This document shows positions 22,694 through 34,751 of a stretch of 64,000 nt of DNA, piece after piece. Numbering within the stretch: the first letter of the stretch is position 1; each line of letters begins with the position of its first letter. A program made the position numbers and the translations under genes. The notes beneath the pieces were generated by a model. That model made no database searches and was not told the origin of the DNA. It saw nothing but the letters and a program-made list of their open reading frames with translations. The DNA is from Reticulitermes speratus (lineage: Eukaryota; Arthropoda; Insecta; Blattodea; Rhinotermitidae): assembly GCA_021186555.1 (NCBI GenBank), contig JAJKFL010000003.1, forward strand, positions 33,902,908-33,966,907, given 5' to 3'.

Positions 22694-23457
22694 ATACTGT
22701 TAATATGAAGTGCATTAAGACTGTAAATTTAATTTCATAATGTTGCCGAGCTTTCACGAGACCTATATTTATTGGGTCTGTTACTGAGGCGCAGTAAATT
22801 TTATTTCACGAACAGTTCACAAAAAATGAACTTTTCTATTAGTAGTGATACATGCGTACTTAAATTAACGATCTTATAATGAATAAAATAAAATAAATCG
22901 TAAAAGGTTTACGCATGCTGAGAGCATAATATAGTTTCAGCCTATTTCCAAGACAGGCCTGAATCCAGTACAAAATTTAAATACTAAAATGTACATACTC
23001 CATTATACATGAAAGCAATGCTAACAAATTATGGTGTATTTTGCGACCCTGTCAGTTGAGACTAGGCGTCTATAGCGTCGATTGATAGGATGATTAAGAC
23101 ATAAGCGTGTGGAAAGACTCGTCCTTGACTTAATTTGAGGTACCTTTTCGGAATCTGCTATAGGATCTGATGAGAATCATGTCAGGTATGTCAGAAAACG
23201 GACATCAGGCCCATGTTTTAAAATTTGACTTTGCGAATATAAAACAGGATTCCAGTTGTGTACTATTTCAGACTGGCATTCACCTGTTCACTCTTGCATC
23301 GTAGTAGGGTATCCGAACTACAGATCAAAACCGGATTTGCTGATTTAAGACTGCAGGAATGCATGGACCGTTTTTATTTTTCTTTATTGGTGATTGTTGG
23401 TTACGCAGACTGTGACAGATTTTAGGTTATCCCAGCAGTTCGGTCTTTTGGGACATC
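22694..23457. other. intron, no recognisable element
   Basis: Nothing recognised. Confidence 0.4.
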
Positions 23458-23467
23458 ACACCTTGTA

Positions 23468-23981
23468 TTAAACCAACGCCATTGCCAAACCTTTATAGAT
23501 CGGCAGGCTTTGCAGCTCCTACATCTCGTCGGAAGGCAGCGGAACACAGAGAGAAAATCAAGCAAACTGTCGATGAGCAACATGCACTCTACGGAGCCAG
23601 AACAACACAGAGAAGATTAAAATCACGGAATAGCTTCCTCGGAACTGTACAAGTTGAACCACCTGAAGACTTCCCCCTTTCCCAGGTTTGCCCTAGTGGC
23701 CACCTCCTTGATTTTAATACTTGGAAATCTCTTAACCGCATTAGAACAGGGGTGGCACCAGTACAAACAAATATGGTGAAATGGGGCAAAACAGACGCTG
23801 GCGACCTATATTGTGGCTGTGGAGAGGTACAAGATATGGAGCATCTCCTGTCATGCAAGGACTGCCCCCACCAATGCACCCTCGAGGATTTATGGCTTGC
23901 AAATAAAAAAGGAATTGACATAGCCCAATACTGGGCAAAAAAATCTTTAATTTAATGGTCCGGACACGATAAAGTAAAGTA
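23468..23981 (+). pseudogene. 5'-truncated Jockey-type LINE, C-terminal fragment
   Basis: The open frame to the stop at 23953-23955 shows the C-terminus of a Jockey-like non-LTR retrotransposon polyprotein: SAGFAAPTSRRKAAEHRE, RRLKSRNSFLG, TWKSLNRIRTGVAP, NMVKWGK, and the Cys/His cluster CGCGEVQDMEHLLSC followed by a terminal CTLEDLW block. The frame has no ATG and begins in the middle of the protein. A perfect 10-bp target-site duplication, ACACCTTGTA, flanks it (23458-23467 and 23982-23991), and the 3' end is an AAAGTAAAGTA tail. Endonuclease and reverse transcriptase domains are absent. The unbroken frame suggests recent insertion. Confidence 0.85.
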
Positions 23982-23991
23982 ACACCTTGTA

Positions 23992-24780
23992 GCTTGGTGT
24001 GTGGTTAACAATGTTTCGGAGGAAGTTGGTGGACCCCTCTACCTTCCATCTCCTTAAGAATAACCGGAAAGTGGTTATATCAACTCTTAGAAATTTGGTG
24101 CCTGTATACCGAATGTACACAGCGTTATGTCCCAGAGGACTGGACCATTTTAGGTTTCAACACCTTCAGCTGAATATTTCAATGTGCTGCGGCAAGTTCA
24201 TGTGTGAAGGGAAGATATAAGAATATGGCAGGAAGCTTCATGGCCTTCTTCAGGGCTTTCGCTTAATACAACTGAGGTAAACTTCGACGAATTAAAGTCA
24301 TGACCCGAGTAGTTCAATTTTTCCAACCAGGTATCTCTGGGAACAGAAGTCTATAGCATTACTCCTACTTGAACAGGATCAGTGACAACAGAATCATATT
24401 ATGATGTGAGTGATGAACTGTTAAGTACATAATATTCTACACTCGGTCTGTTCATATGTTGGAGATGAATAAACATATCCTGTAGATGGAGACAGCTGGT
24501 TCCCCAGACACGTTGGTATATTTTACCAGTCTGTACAGCGTCATATCCACAAGACGGTCATCTTTATATTTGCTGCCGAGAGAACCTAAAACTTTAAAAA
24601 TTTTTGTGCACTTTATTCGGCGTTTTTCAGCTCTGTTTGCTAGACAGTTTTAACTATTTATATACCTAAATATTATTGTAGTAAATATATCCCTAAATAT
24701 TACTTTAGTAAATCAAAATTTATAACTTCGTGTATGTTAATGACTTAGTTTCCGACAGTCTTCGGGATACTAGCACGACT
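23992..24780. other. intron, no recognisable element
   Basis: Nothing recognised; the frame at 23999-24220 has no family similarity I know. Confidence 0.4.
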
Positions 24781-24788
24781 ATTTACAA

Positions 24789-24952
24789 CAGGGGTGCACA
24801 AAGTTTCCGAAAATCTAGGAACCATCTCAAAATTATAGGCGCCAGAAAGTTGACATCAAGAAACTTGCATGCTGAGGAGCCACAGATATTGGGCGCAAAT
24901 GTACAATATTTGGTCGCCATGGCAATTTGTGCCTGGTATTTGTGCATCCCTC
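24789..24952 (+). mobile_element. hAT-like MITE, 164 bp
   Basis: Starts CAGGGGTGCACAAAG and ends TTTGTGCATCCCTC, an imperfect terminal inverted repeat. The flanks are an 8-bp duplication with one mismatch, ATTTACAA (24781-24788) and ATTTACAC (24953-24960), the length expected of hAT elements. There is no coding capacity. A decayed relative lies at 19224-19378. Confidence 0.8.
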
Positions 24953-25050
24953 ATTTACACTTAAATATAGAGTAATATAAAATTTTAGATGTCACTTTAC
25001 TTTCAGTAACCTGCTTTCTTGGGTTGAAGCATTTTCTTGTTTTGAAGTAG

Positions 25051-25468
25051 CATAGTCCCTTGATAATCCGGACCCCGGTAATCCGGATCCCCGGGTATTC
25101 CGGACAGTTTTGGGCTAACTGTAGCCCTCTCTTTGACCCCGGTGATCAGGTCATTTTCCGTGGGTGGATCGGGAAGAGCCAGACAGTCTTCACCTCCTCA
25201 GCAGTAAGGACGTGATCTGTCGAATGTCAAAGCCCTCTGTCTCTCTTATTTCGCTATGGCAGTGAAAAGGTAACGAAAAAGTGTTCCATTATTATTATTA
25301 TTATGTACGTGTAAATGCAGTGTTTAGGTTTTAAGGAGTTATACTTTAGCTTTGAGTAATGATTTTTATATGTTACAATTACCACGGATTTTCCCCTCGG
25401 TAATCAGAATTCCCGGGTAATCCAGACCACCCCTCCCCTGTATAGACCGGATTGCCGAGGGACTACTG
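25051..25468 (+). mobile_element. pogo/Tigger-like MITE, 418 bp
   Basis: Left end CATAGTCCCTTGATAATCCG; right end, read inverted, CAGTAGTCCCTCGGCAATCC. This terminal inverted repeat is typical of pogo/Tigger elements. AATCCGGA-type motifs recur inside near both ends (about 25080-25110 and 25385-25420). TA follows the right end. There is no transposase. One base is missing near the left tip. Confidence 0.8.
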
Positions 25469-28013
25469 TATAAATATTTGGCGCATTTTACGGGCACATT
25501 ATTGAGTTGCGTTTTGATAGATACCAGTGTCATTTTATATTCTGCCGTGACTCTGTTGTATTAGTGAATTTTATTTGTGGTACTTTTAAGGAAAATTTAA
25601 GTTTGTTGAAACCCATTTCGTCATAATTTGTGTGACCGGAATATTAATTGTGTCATGTTGAGTACAGTGAAGAGTAATTACTTTATTCCTCTTCTTTGGA
25701 GGTAACTTTTCGATTATGGGTTAATTAAAATTTGCCATCAATTGGTTACGTAATCATTTATGAGACTAGTTAACCTATGACCTTCCATTCACGCGAATTT
25801 TAATTCGTAATAAGACAAATTGAAATATATTGCGATAGGAAGGGAAGAGCAGTTGGGTAGTGAATGCGTCAGCCTGTGTAAACAATAGTGATGTTATCTA
25901 CGTGTTTCGGCCTCATCCCTCCTCGCTCACTTCTGGCTTTGTTCTGATTATATCAAATTCGAGTCACGAACATCGTATGTGTCACCACAAATACATACTC
26001 TTTCATGATGGCGATATTTTATTCCTGCAAGAAAAAATGTTATACCCTATTAGTAATTTTAAACTAATACAAGTTTTAAGAAGGAAATTATGGTAAAAAG
26101 TAGTCATACTGTATGTTTTTCGGGTATAGTCGCTTTAATTGCATGAATTGAATGCAACAGACTGATTCAAATCTTCTGGAATGTTGCACTGTATAACTTA
26201 GTTGATGGATATTTCGGAGCAAATTTATGCATCCATCTTCAGGGAAATTACTATGAACCTTTTTACTTATTAGACTACACGGTGTCACCTCCCAGAAGAA
26301 TTACCACCGCTAGAAGCTTACATCTCATAGACAATGATTTATTTTCGAAACCCTTCTATTAAATAAATTCCTTAGGCTTTCCAAACGTGAAATTTCGCCC
26401 AAGTCCATCTGCCGATGTACTTCACCCCGCGAGTTATTTACTCAGCCGTCCAGCCAGCTAGCCAACCAGTGGAATCAAATGCCTGCATGACTTATTGGAG
26501 ACTGACATTTTGAAGTAGAAAATTAATACTGAAAATGGAATATAAATGAAGGTCGCCTTTCAACGCGTAGAACTCTTGCTTCGTATTTTGTATGTCAGGG
26601 TGTAAAGGCTGCTCAGAAGATAGGTATCCTTACTGATGATTTCTGTGGTTTTACTCAGGGCTTACAGGTTAATGCTCGGTATTTAGGTCATGCCAGTTTC
26701 CTTCCGCATCCTTTTACTTCATTTTTCACTAATCATCCTTTTCGAAGCTATATAGCCTGAACTGACAGCGTCATTAATAAACTGCCCCATAAATGTGTAA
26801 ATAAGTATACAAAAATAAGTAAGAAACCGGAAGTTTTGCTGCTGTCGTTTTGCTGCTCATGGTAAAGTTATGACGATAACGCAAAATAAATAGTATTTAA
26901 TTTCTTATTTTGTATACAGATGTCATCGAAGTCTGCTTATCTTGTTGCTGCGCGTGGAATGTTGGGAATTTAAATCAGATAAATAGTATTTAAATTATTT
27001 CTCATTTGGTCTACAGGCGGGAACCATTTTAAGATTTGGAATTACATCTGTAAGAATATATTGACCTTCTTTAAAGTTGCACGTATGCTTACAGATATGT
27101 CTGTTTAACAAATTAGAATTACAAATGAGTTAAATGAACAATATTATTTCCTTCATGTTTGCGAATGTTTAGCTTTGGTCTTGGTTCATTTGGATTATCG
27201 GTTTGATACTTAATCCCCGTGATTAAATATGAGTCTTTGTGAGTTGCCGATCCCTTATTTCTTCAAGGTTGAGGCTAGTTCTAAATTTTCACATTTGATT
27301 TAACCTTTCTTGCCTTTCGTTCCAATATAATGCAGATTCTTGGCCACTGTCAGTGTCATTAAGCAAGAAACAAAAATAAATAGATAAATAATTTAATACG
27401 TGTCGAATATCGATAGAACATGTCATAGACAGACCAAGCACTGATATTGCCCGCAGCATCATCGAAGGTGGTGACTCCAAGGTGTCTGAATTAGTCCTGA
27501 CTGCATTGAATGACTTATTTCTGTTGGTTAGCTATGTCACAGAAGTTGCCGCGCATTGAAACTTTTTTAATTATTCAAGCCTCATTTCAAACCTTGAATT
27601 TTTTATGACCAAATATTTTGTATTCGGACATTAAGATCCACAAAATTGCAAATCGTGTCTAGGTAGTATCTGTTCAGAATCGTTTAATATTTTATAAACT
27701 ACTTAGCACCGCATACTGCTTGCTAACAAATTATTTTTTCTGTATTTGTTTATATTACTTCGGAAAATTATAATTTAAAAATATACTTAATTTCTGACTA
27801 CTAAAACTAGAAACCAGGAGGTTAATATTGCGGCCACTATTGTGCGATTTAACATTTTCGATTTTGCGTTTTTATGTAATACCACGTATATGAAAAGCGT
27901 TTTTGATATATTAAACACCAAAATATTTATGAAATCCTACTTTTATTGTGAAAATGAGTTCTCATTGCTATTTCTAGACCTGTTGCCATTAACCCCTCAA
28001 GTATTTTATATTA
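25469..28013. other. intron, one short retroelement-type motif
   Basis: AT-rich. The minus-strand motif at 26208-26244 is listed separately. Frames at 25860-26096 and 27289-27480 lack coding character. Confidence 0.4.
26208..26244 (-). repeat. CTGAAGATGG...CGAAAT motif
   Basis: On the minus strand CCCTGAAGATGGATGC, a short spacer, then CTCCGAAATAT. Same pattern as the motifs at 28014, 50655 and 59695. Confidence 0.4.
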
Positions 28014-28054
28014 CCTGATGATGGCCTCGCGGGCCGATACATGTAATAAATAAA
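28014..28054 (+). repeat. CCTGATGATGG hairpin-GATACATGT motif, A-rich tail
   Basis: CCTGATGATGGCCTCGCG then GGCCGATACATG, followed by AATAAATAAA. The GGCC...GGCC arms form a short stem. It looks like a retroelement 3' end with a tail. The preceding sequence shows no coding remnant that I can identify. Confidence 0.45.
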
Positions 28055-28108
28055 ATACTGATAATAAAAATATTTTTAATATTAATGTAGAACATCCCGG
28101 TTGGTGTA

Positions 28109-28179
28109 TTTATCAATTGTATATTTTGTTAGTTCATCAGTCAGTGACTGATGAACTAACAAAATATACACTTGATAAA
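28109..28179. repeat. near-perfect palindrome, 35-bp arms
   Basis: Arms 28109-28143 and 28145-28179 are reverse complements with a single mismatch (28117/28171) around a 1-base centre (28144). The centre reads CATCAGTCAGTGACTGATG. Checked base by base. It would form an uninterrupted cruciform or hairpin. Confidence 0.95.
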
Positions 28180-29739
28180 GTATTTTTAGTTGTGACAAAG
28201 GGTTTTTTGTAATATAATTTATATATCACAAAAAGATGTACAAAATAATGGTTAATCAATTAATACTGTAAAAGGCAAAAGTCATTGTTTCTTCTGAGCT
28301 AAATACCCTCTCGGCAAAATGTAGGATTTTGGAATGTTAAACGTGATGGTATATAAAGTAAGCGCTGGGCTTGAAAAGGTTAATATGTTCTTTATACGAC
28401 GAACAGAAGATTCTTCTTTATATTGAAATTTAGAGAAATTGAAGTATTCCGGCTAAAATGTTTTTATTTTGGAACCCTCCTTAGCTTTTACTTGTATCTG
28501 TCGCCGCCCCTTAGCAATTTCTGTTCCTCTGTAAATTCATTTTCTCATATTATTTATCACTTGGAACAGTTTTATGTCCTTTACGTGCATATCGCTTGTT
28601 TGTGTTCGATGTTATTTCGAGAGAACTACAAAGCACACACCCTCTGTGTACTATATGCATAGAGTTAATCACTAATAGCCTATTAATAACGGGTGTATAG
28701 TCTTTTCCGCAGCGGACTTTTTTTTAAGCCTGCATGTTTTATGTCAAGAAAAATGAATTATTTTGATTACATATAACAGCTCTGCTTGTATCCCCAGCCG
28801 TTAACCCCACATATATATTTTATACTGTAACTTAATGTTAGGAGAAAAATATCTGATATTAGGCTTATATTCAGTGACTTGGGTGGAGGACGGGCGGTTT
28901 CTTAGTTACGGGCAGCGCCTCGAGGAAGAAGTGGGTATGCGGAAGGAGGGAGGGATCGTAAATTTTCGAGATAGCAAACAGAATAGTTTAATAAATGAGC
29001 CATTTTCTATACTTATCTGTTCTTTTCCACAAACCATCCCTACAGCCTCCCATTCCTCCATTCACTCTCATTCAGATTCTTCTTTCAGTAATCAGTACTA
29101 TTAATATGACAAAGGTAGGAGTAGAAGAGAATGGTATACAAGTGTAAAGAGAAATTTAATGCAAAACCTTTTTAGAAAGGAGATGAAGTAGGAAGACGAA
29201 GACAGAAAAAGAGAACCATTCCCCTCTTACAGAAAATGAAACAGTAATAAAACTGAGATTTTTCATGACGATAAAGTTAATTTTCACTAACGTTTAATGA
29301 ACACTTTGTGCACTTCACACATACGCCATGATATTACTGTAATTTGCTGAGTCTCCGTTTTCAGTTGTATTGCTACATAGAGCCATATTACTGGAACCTG
29401 TAAGAAACGGATAAAGCATGACGATACAGAAATGCCTTATGAGGAGAGAAAATTTAATTAGGCTTACTTTGTGACCTTTCCAATATTTATAGTGTAGAGC
29501 AAAACTATTGTCTGGTCAAGGATATTTTCCTCTTATTCTCCACCCGTAAATTGGGCTTCATATTACTAACGTCATTGGAATGACAGGCTACATGATCTGT
29601 AGTCTGTACTTAGCTATAGACGTGGCATACGCTGAAGAAGGAAAACCCATGTTGTCGCGGAGAGGGAGAAGGCGAACGGCCTTGACAAGACAAGCTAGTT
29701 GCTCCATATTAGTGTCCTCAGTCACAATAGTGCCTGGGA
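28180..29739. other. intron, no recognisable element
   Basis: Nothing recognised. Frames at 28423-28662 and 28835-29104 show no domain. Confidence 0.4.
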
Positions 29740-29890
29740 TACGAGCTACACGCCCAGATATCGAGATTCGTGTCTCAGCGGGGGTGGAGGATTTTGTTTT
29801 CTCAACCGCGTTCAGAGCAGACCAAGCTATGCGATGGGTAATGGGGGCCATTTCACTGAGGGCGAAACAGGTCGGGTGACGTTGATATCT
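29740..29890 (+). mobile_element. SINE-A, highly decayed copy
   Basis: B-box-like GAGATTCGTGTCTCAGCGGG is followed by GGATTTTGTTTTCTC, CGTTCAGAGCAGACC, GGGTAATGGGGGCC and GGCGAAACAGGTCGGGTGACG. These align in order with the SINE-A body. The open frames on both strands here fall in this repeat and are not genes. Confidence 0.5.
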
Positions 29891-32713
29891 GGTGTAGGAG
29901 GTGGAGGGGGGTACAGTTGTACGTTCGGAATATGGCCGAAGCTTCTTACAAAAGGTTGTATTGCCTGTGCATAGGCTTTGCATCATACCACAGTCAAGTA
30001 AACGCTGAAATTCGATATGCTTTTGTAGTTTCATATTCTGAGATTACGTGAAAAGGGTTGATGGCGCCACGTTAGAGAAGTCTCGCTCGATCAGTTTGAA
30101 ATAACATCCGTGCTGCAGCGACTGTATCTTTTATTTAACATAGTAAACTTACGAAGTGTTTTCAGCGCGGAAGAATGAAAAGTAGAATCGCAGCATAAAC
30201 AATTACCACTGAAAGCCAATCCTAGTAAACGTGCATATTTTAGTTACTTATAATATGGGAATTTAGAACAGGATAGGCTTATATTTTTTCTAATAGAGAC
30301 TGAGATATATTTGGCTATTCTTATGAATGATGATGTCAAATTGAACGGCAATTTGATTTATATCACACTTGTTTTGGGAATCATTGGGAGAATTTGTAAT
30401 TTGTGCGCAATCCTCCCCCCCCCCCCCCCCCCCCGTATACGCGTCCGTACGAAACTCCAACAAATACTTCTAGTATCACCGCAGGTGTTATTAGCCGACT
30501 GAATCCTGTATTTATTTCATGTAATTTACTGAGAACTGTTTAAGTTCCATTAATACGAGTATCCTATGTGTGTTCCTTTATGCTGTGTACGGTCAGACAA
30601 GTTTCGTCGCGGTGTGAGAAGTCCCAGAACTACAGTGATATTCAATCCTCGGTCCGGTGTTGTTGCAGGCCTGCTAACGAGAATCTGCTTACTAGGCGTA
30701 AGTGACGTGTTGAAATGAAGTGATATTTGGAGATTATATAGCCGGCCATGTCACAGTCGATGCTGACTCGAAGAGAAGCTTTGTGGTGTGGTGGGTAGCA
30801 CTCCTGCTTCCTATTCGTGGTCCCCCACTCCCAATTTTGGACCGGAAACCAGCTGACATGAGTGCTGAGATCTTGCAAAAATTTACGTTTTTACCTTGTA
30901 TTAAGTTTTTGTATAAAATTAACACTCGATGCTGATCAGCTTGATCGAAACATGTAGTGTTTGAAAAAATAATAAGAAATGAAGGTTGTTTCAGACGGGA
31001 TACTTAGTGTTATTTATAATTTTTTTTAATTTTTCCTCAGTCGCGTATATCGCCATAGTACGACAAAACATGCAGTGACTGCTTTATTTAACATCCTGTC
31101 AAATTCATTATTAACTAGCAAACATGCCATTCAGTGCTCAATAGCTACTCAGTTCTGTTGATAATTTCTTTAAGTGAACTCTAATTTAGTCTCAATACAT
31201 TAGTATAATCGGTTAAGATATCGAGGGTTTCGAACTCTGTACTTTAAGATTGTCGTGCTCGCCTTGTTACGCACACATCGCAGTAATGTTATTTAATATA
31301 GCGAAACTCTGAGTAAATGGACTGTTTTTGTTTAGCAGCGATGTGGTGTGTTCTGGATATTCATTATGCTACTGTGAATCGTAATGGCTCTTTTGATTAA
31401 GCTGCATCACGCGAAGAAGATTAATTATTTCCGTCTCCTTCAGAATACGCTTCCTTTTCACCTTTAACTTTTTCTCTCGCTCTTGCACTACCAGCCCATT
31501 CGCTTACGTAGCAGACGCAAAAGTGTAACCTTTCTTGTTGCAAATGTATCTGTTACTTGCGTTTGAGGGTAAACAACATGAAGTGAATAAAACTTGTTTT
31601 ACGGTGTGTTTTTGCATTGACAAACAGCAAAGAGTGAGCGTGTCTTCAGTGGTGTCCTCCTTGTTTGTAGAAACTCCGTCAGACCTAACACAAGTACGAG
31701 TACTTTGTCATTCCAAAATTTTACCCTTGAGTATGAGATCTAACTGCGGAACACATCGTGGTTTTCAGTAGTTACGTCTTTTGGGGCTTCTTGGGTTGCA
31801 ACCTATAGCTCTTGTAATTTGTACTGAAACCGTGTTTTGAAGGGAATTTGTAATGTGTCAGTGGGAAGAAGAGCTGGTCATGATGGGATTCCTGGCAGGT
31901 GTGTTGAGCTGTTTTATTTACTTCCCTCTTCAGACATTATGCTGTAGAACCTACGCATCCTTGTTCTCAGTAGATCCCAGAAACGTATAAGCAGGACGTT
32001 TTTAAAAGTACAGGTCTGCCTACTCAGCCGCGTGGTGGTGCACAGTGAAAATGTTAATTTCTCTCAAAAATAAAAATGAAGTTTTCGTGATTGAAGAAGT
32101 AAACACATATCAGCAAAAACATGGTGGTGATAATGGTGGTGGTGGTGGTTTTGGGGAGCGGACGTATGAGATTCATGTGGCCCACGATAGAGTCCACGAT
32201 AGGCTGCTGTGAACAGGGCAATGAATCTTCAGTTTCCACAGAGGGTGGGGAATTTCTTTGACAACCTTATCGTTTATTAGCTTCTAAAGATAGACTGCTG
32301 CATGGATTTAGCTGGGATTGTCTTAAACCTAAAATGAAATACTGAAAGCAGTTATCTGAATGGAGAACGTAGCTCCTACTTCTGACATTGTAGAAAGCCT
32401 GTAATCTTATTTTAACAGTTGCACATTTTAAAATGTGTACTGAATTTACTACCGCAAGCATAACACGCTATTTCATTTCTCACTTTACATTCAAGCGTCG
32501 GTATTTTCAATGTAGATGTGTAATAAGTAGTAATAATACGGTATTATGGAAGTGGTAGACTAATTAAATCATATCAAGTACAGTAAAATCGCTTTCATTG
32601 CAACCGTTTATTCAAATTAAGGATCTAGATGAAGGCATTGTACTCCCAAATCATGAGCGCCGGCACGATGTTTTGCAAAGTAGTGCACATTACCTCATGT
32701 AAAGTGATCAGAC
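29891..32713. other. intron, homopolymer and simple repeats only
   Basis: A run of about 20 C at 30415-30434, a GGT-type repeat at about 32121-32150, and a possible retroelement-type GATCGAAACATGT at about 30940-30953. At 30775-30830 a weak tRNA-like pattern (GTGGTGGGTAGCACTCCTGC) could be a decayed SINE head. No gene seen. Confidence 0.4.
30414..30434 (+). repeat. poly-C tract
   Basis: About 20 consecutive C, isolated in AT-rich DNA and followed by GTATACGCGTCCGTACG. Confidence 0.9.
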
Positions 32714-33211
32714 GCCGATCCCAGTGGCCGCGCGGTCTAAGGCGTGGGTCTACGGCCGCTCGCTTACTAGGATTGTGGGTTCGAATCCCACCGGGGGCAT
32801 GAATGTTTGTGTTGTGTTTGTTGTATAAGGACGGTAGCATGGAAAGTAAAGTGACATGAAGGACGAAAAAGGATTTAAACAGTACAAAAAAAAATCCCAC
32901 CGGGGGCATGGATGTTTGTGTTGTGTTTGTTGTAAAGACGGTAATATGGAACGTAAAGTGACATGAAGGACGAAAGGATTTAAACAGTACAAAAATGGAA
33001 CAAAGGGAAAAAACCCCGGACAGGCAAAAAAAAAATCCCGCCGGCGGCATGGATGTCTGTCTCTTGTGAGTGTTGTGTGTTTTTTAGGTAGAGGTCTCTG
33101 ATCGCTCGCCCAGAGGAGTCCTACCGGGTGTGGTGTGCCTGAGTGTGATCGTGAAGCCTGGATAATGAGGAGGCCCTGGCCCACTAGGGGCTCTTGCGCC
33201 ATGGGAAAAAA
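32714..33211 (+). mobile_element. composite SINE-B with doubled internal module
   Basis: The standard SINE-B head (A-box GTGGCCGCGCGGTCTAAGGC, B-box GGGTTCGAATCCC) is followed not by the usual body but by a module of about 100 bp with GTTTGTGTTGTGTTTGTTGT, GTGACATGAAGGACGAAA and GGATTTAAACAGTAC, ending in an A run. The module occurs twice (about 32785-32893 and 32894-33034), each time starting ATCCCACCGGGGGCATG. The second copy is extended by TGGAACAAAGGGAAAAAACC. At about 33035 the normal SINE-B body resumes (GCATGGATGTCTGTCTCTTG) and runs to about 33211. The two long minus-strand open frames here are repeat translations. Confidence 0.88.
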
Positions 33212-34717
33212 GTTACCATATTTTTTAATGATCAATGCTAGACAAGATAACATCGTTGTTATTTAATTATAATCATTAATTATACCTGTTTTTAATTTAA
33301 TTAATTAATTTATTATTAATTAAAACTGGGGTCTGTACGAAATCTAGTTTTGTTGTTGCAGTAGATATTTCACTGTTTGGTTTAATAAATTATTAAACGT
33401 CAAAAGCCGACGGTGGTGCAAGTGAAGCACCTTACACCTCGCTGCAGGCACCCTGCATCATGTACTTTATTTCCTCCTAGAATGAGTTCCACGAAGAACT
33501 GGAAAGCCCTTGAGAGAAGTAACTGAGAATTTTACTCCCTGCTGAACGACTAAATTGACAGCAGCACTCGGCGCTTTGTGTAAAGTGGTAGTTCTTCCTT
33601 TCTGTGACGTTTCGCTTCCCACATGTCGATAAACAAGTTATTACATTTGTCGGTTTCTTTTTCTTCTCCTGTGTCATGGCGAAATTTGTTGCATTTTCAT
33701 TCTTATCAACCATGTCAATGGTTTGTTGTCACTGGCACCGCTTATACAATGTTGTTCATTTGTACTTTGTAATGTAGAAGCATCTTCTAAGGTCAGATGT
33801 GTTCGTTGATTGTTTTCACCACAGCATGTCCTAGCAAATGCTGAATAAGTACTTTAGATGATGGTAGGGCCGATCGGTACTTATCTACTCCCCGCTACCA
33901 TATCCATGAAGATATCTAATTTACAAAAAGTACTGTAGGATATTTTTGAGTTACGTTCGGAACTTAATGAACGTTATCAAATGTTGTGCTTTTGCTCTCA
34001 ACGTGCATGACCTATGCTAAAATTCGAAGGTTGACTAGCGAAAGTTTAAAGTAGTCTGTCATGAAAGCCGGCAATGTGTTTATACCTCCAGGGCAAGGGA
34101 AGCTGTGGGTGCTATTAAATTTATGACGCATAATTACTTGGCTGCATAAGTTACACATTTATGCAACCGGTTCTTGCTGCCACAACTGGCAGTTAAAACC
34201 ACCAGATCATCAGTTGCAACGTAACCTTCACTTACAGAACGTAATAAAACTTTAAGATTAATTAATTAATTTACATGGAACACAATTGTGTACGACGATG
34301 TAACGAAACTGTGCTCGGTAATATTGGGAGTACAATAAATTGCACTTGTCAGTGGAATCAGTACTGATATAACATAGCAGTGTGGACTCCAGGCTTCGAA
34401 ATATACCCTTGGTTTAGCAGAGTAATTAGTTACTGCCACTTCGATCAATATACATACTTTAATATTTCACATGTGGCCATTGCTTTGCGACTAGATAAAG
34501 TAATTTCATTCTGCGAACGTAACCAATTAAGGTTTCTTCAGAAGATACCTAATTTTATATATTCAGCTACACTTTTCTTCGTAAGTCTAACTGTATCGTA
34601 AATAAGCTACAGTGTAAATGTCACGATATAAATGTTGAATAAGAATATGTATTTCGAGCACCTTAGCCAGAAGAAGCTGCCAGACTGGCGAATTATTTAC
34701 ACACACACACACACACA

Positions 34718-34751
<34 letters not shown>

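Noticed and set aside
29580-30034. Minus-strand 148-codon frame and + strand frames
   Set aside because: Overlap a decayed SINE-A and each other on opposite strands; no domain.
32625-33253. Minus-strand frames of 141 and 167 codons
   Set aside because: They lie inside the composite SINE-B and repeat with its duplicated module; translated repeat, not a gene.
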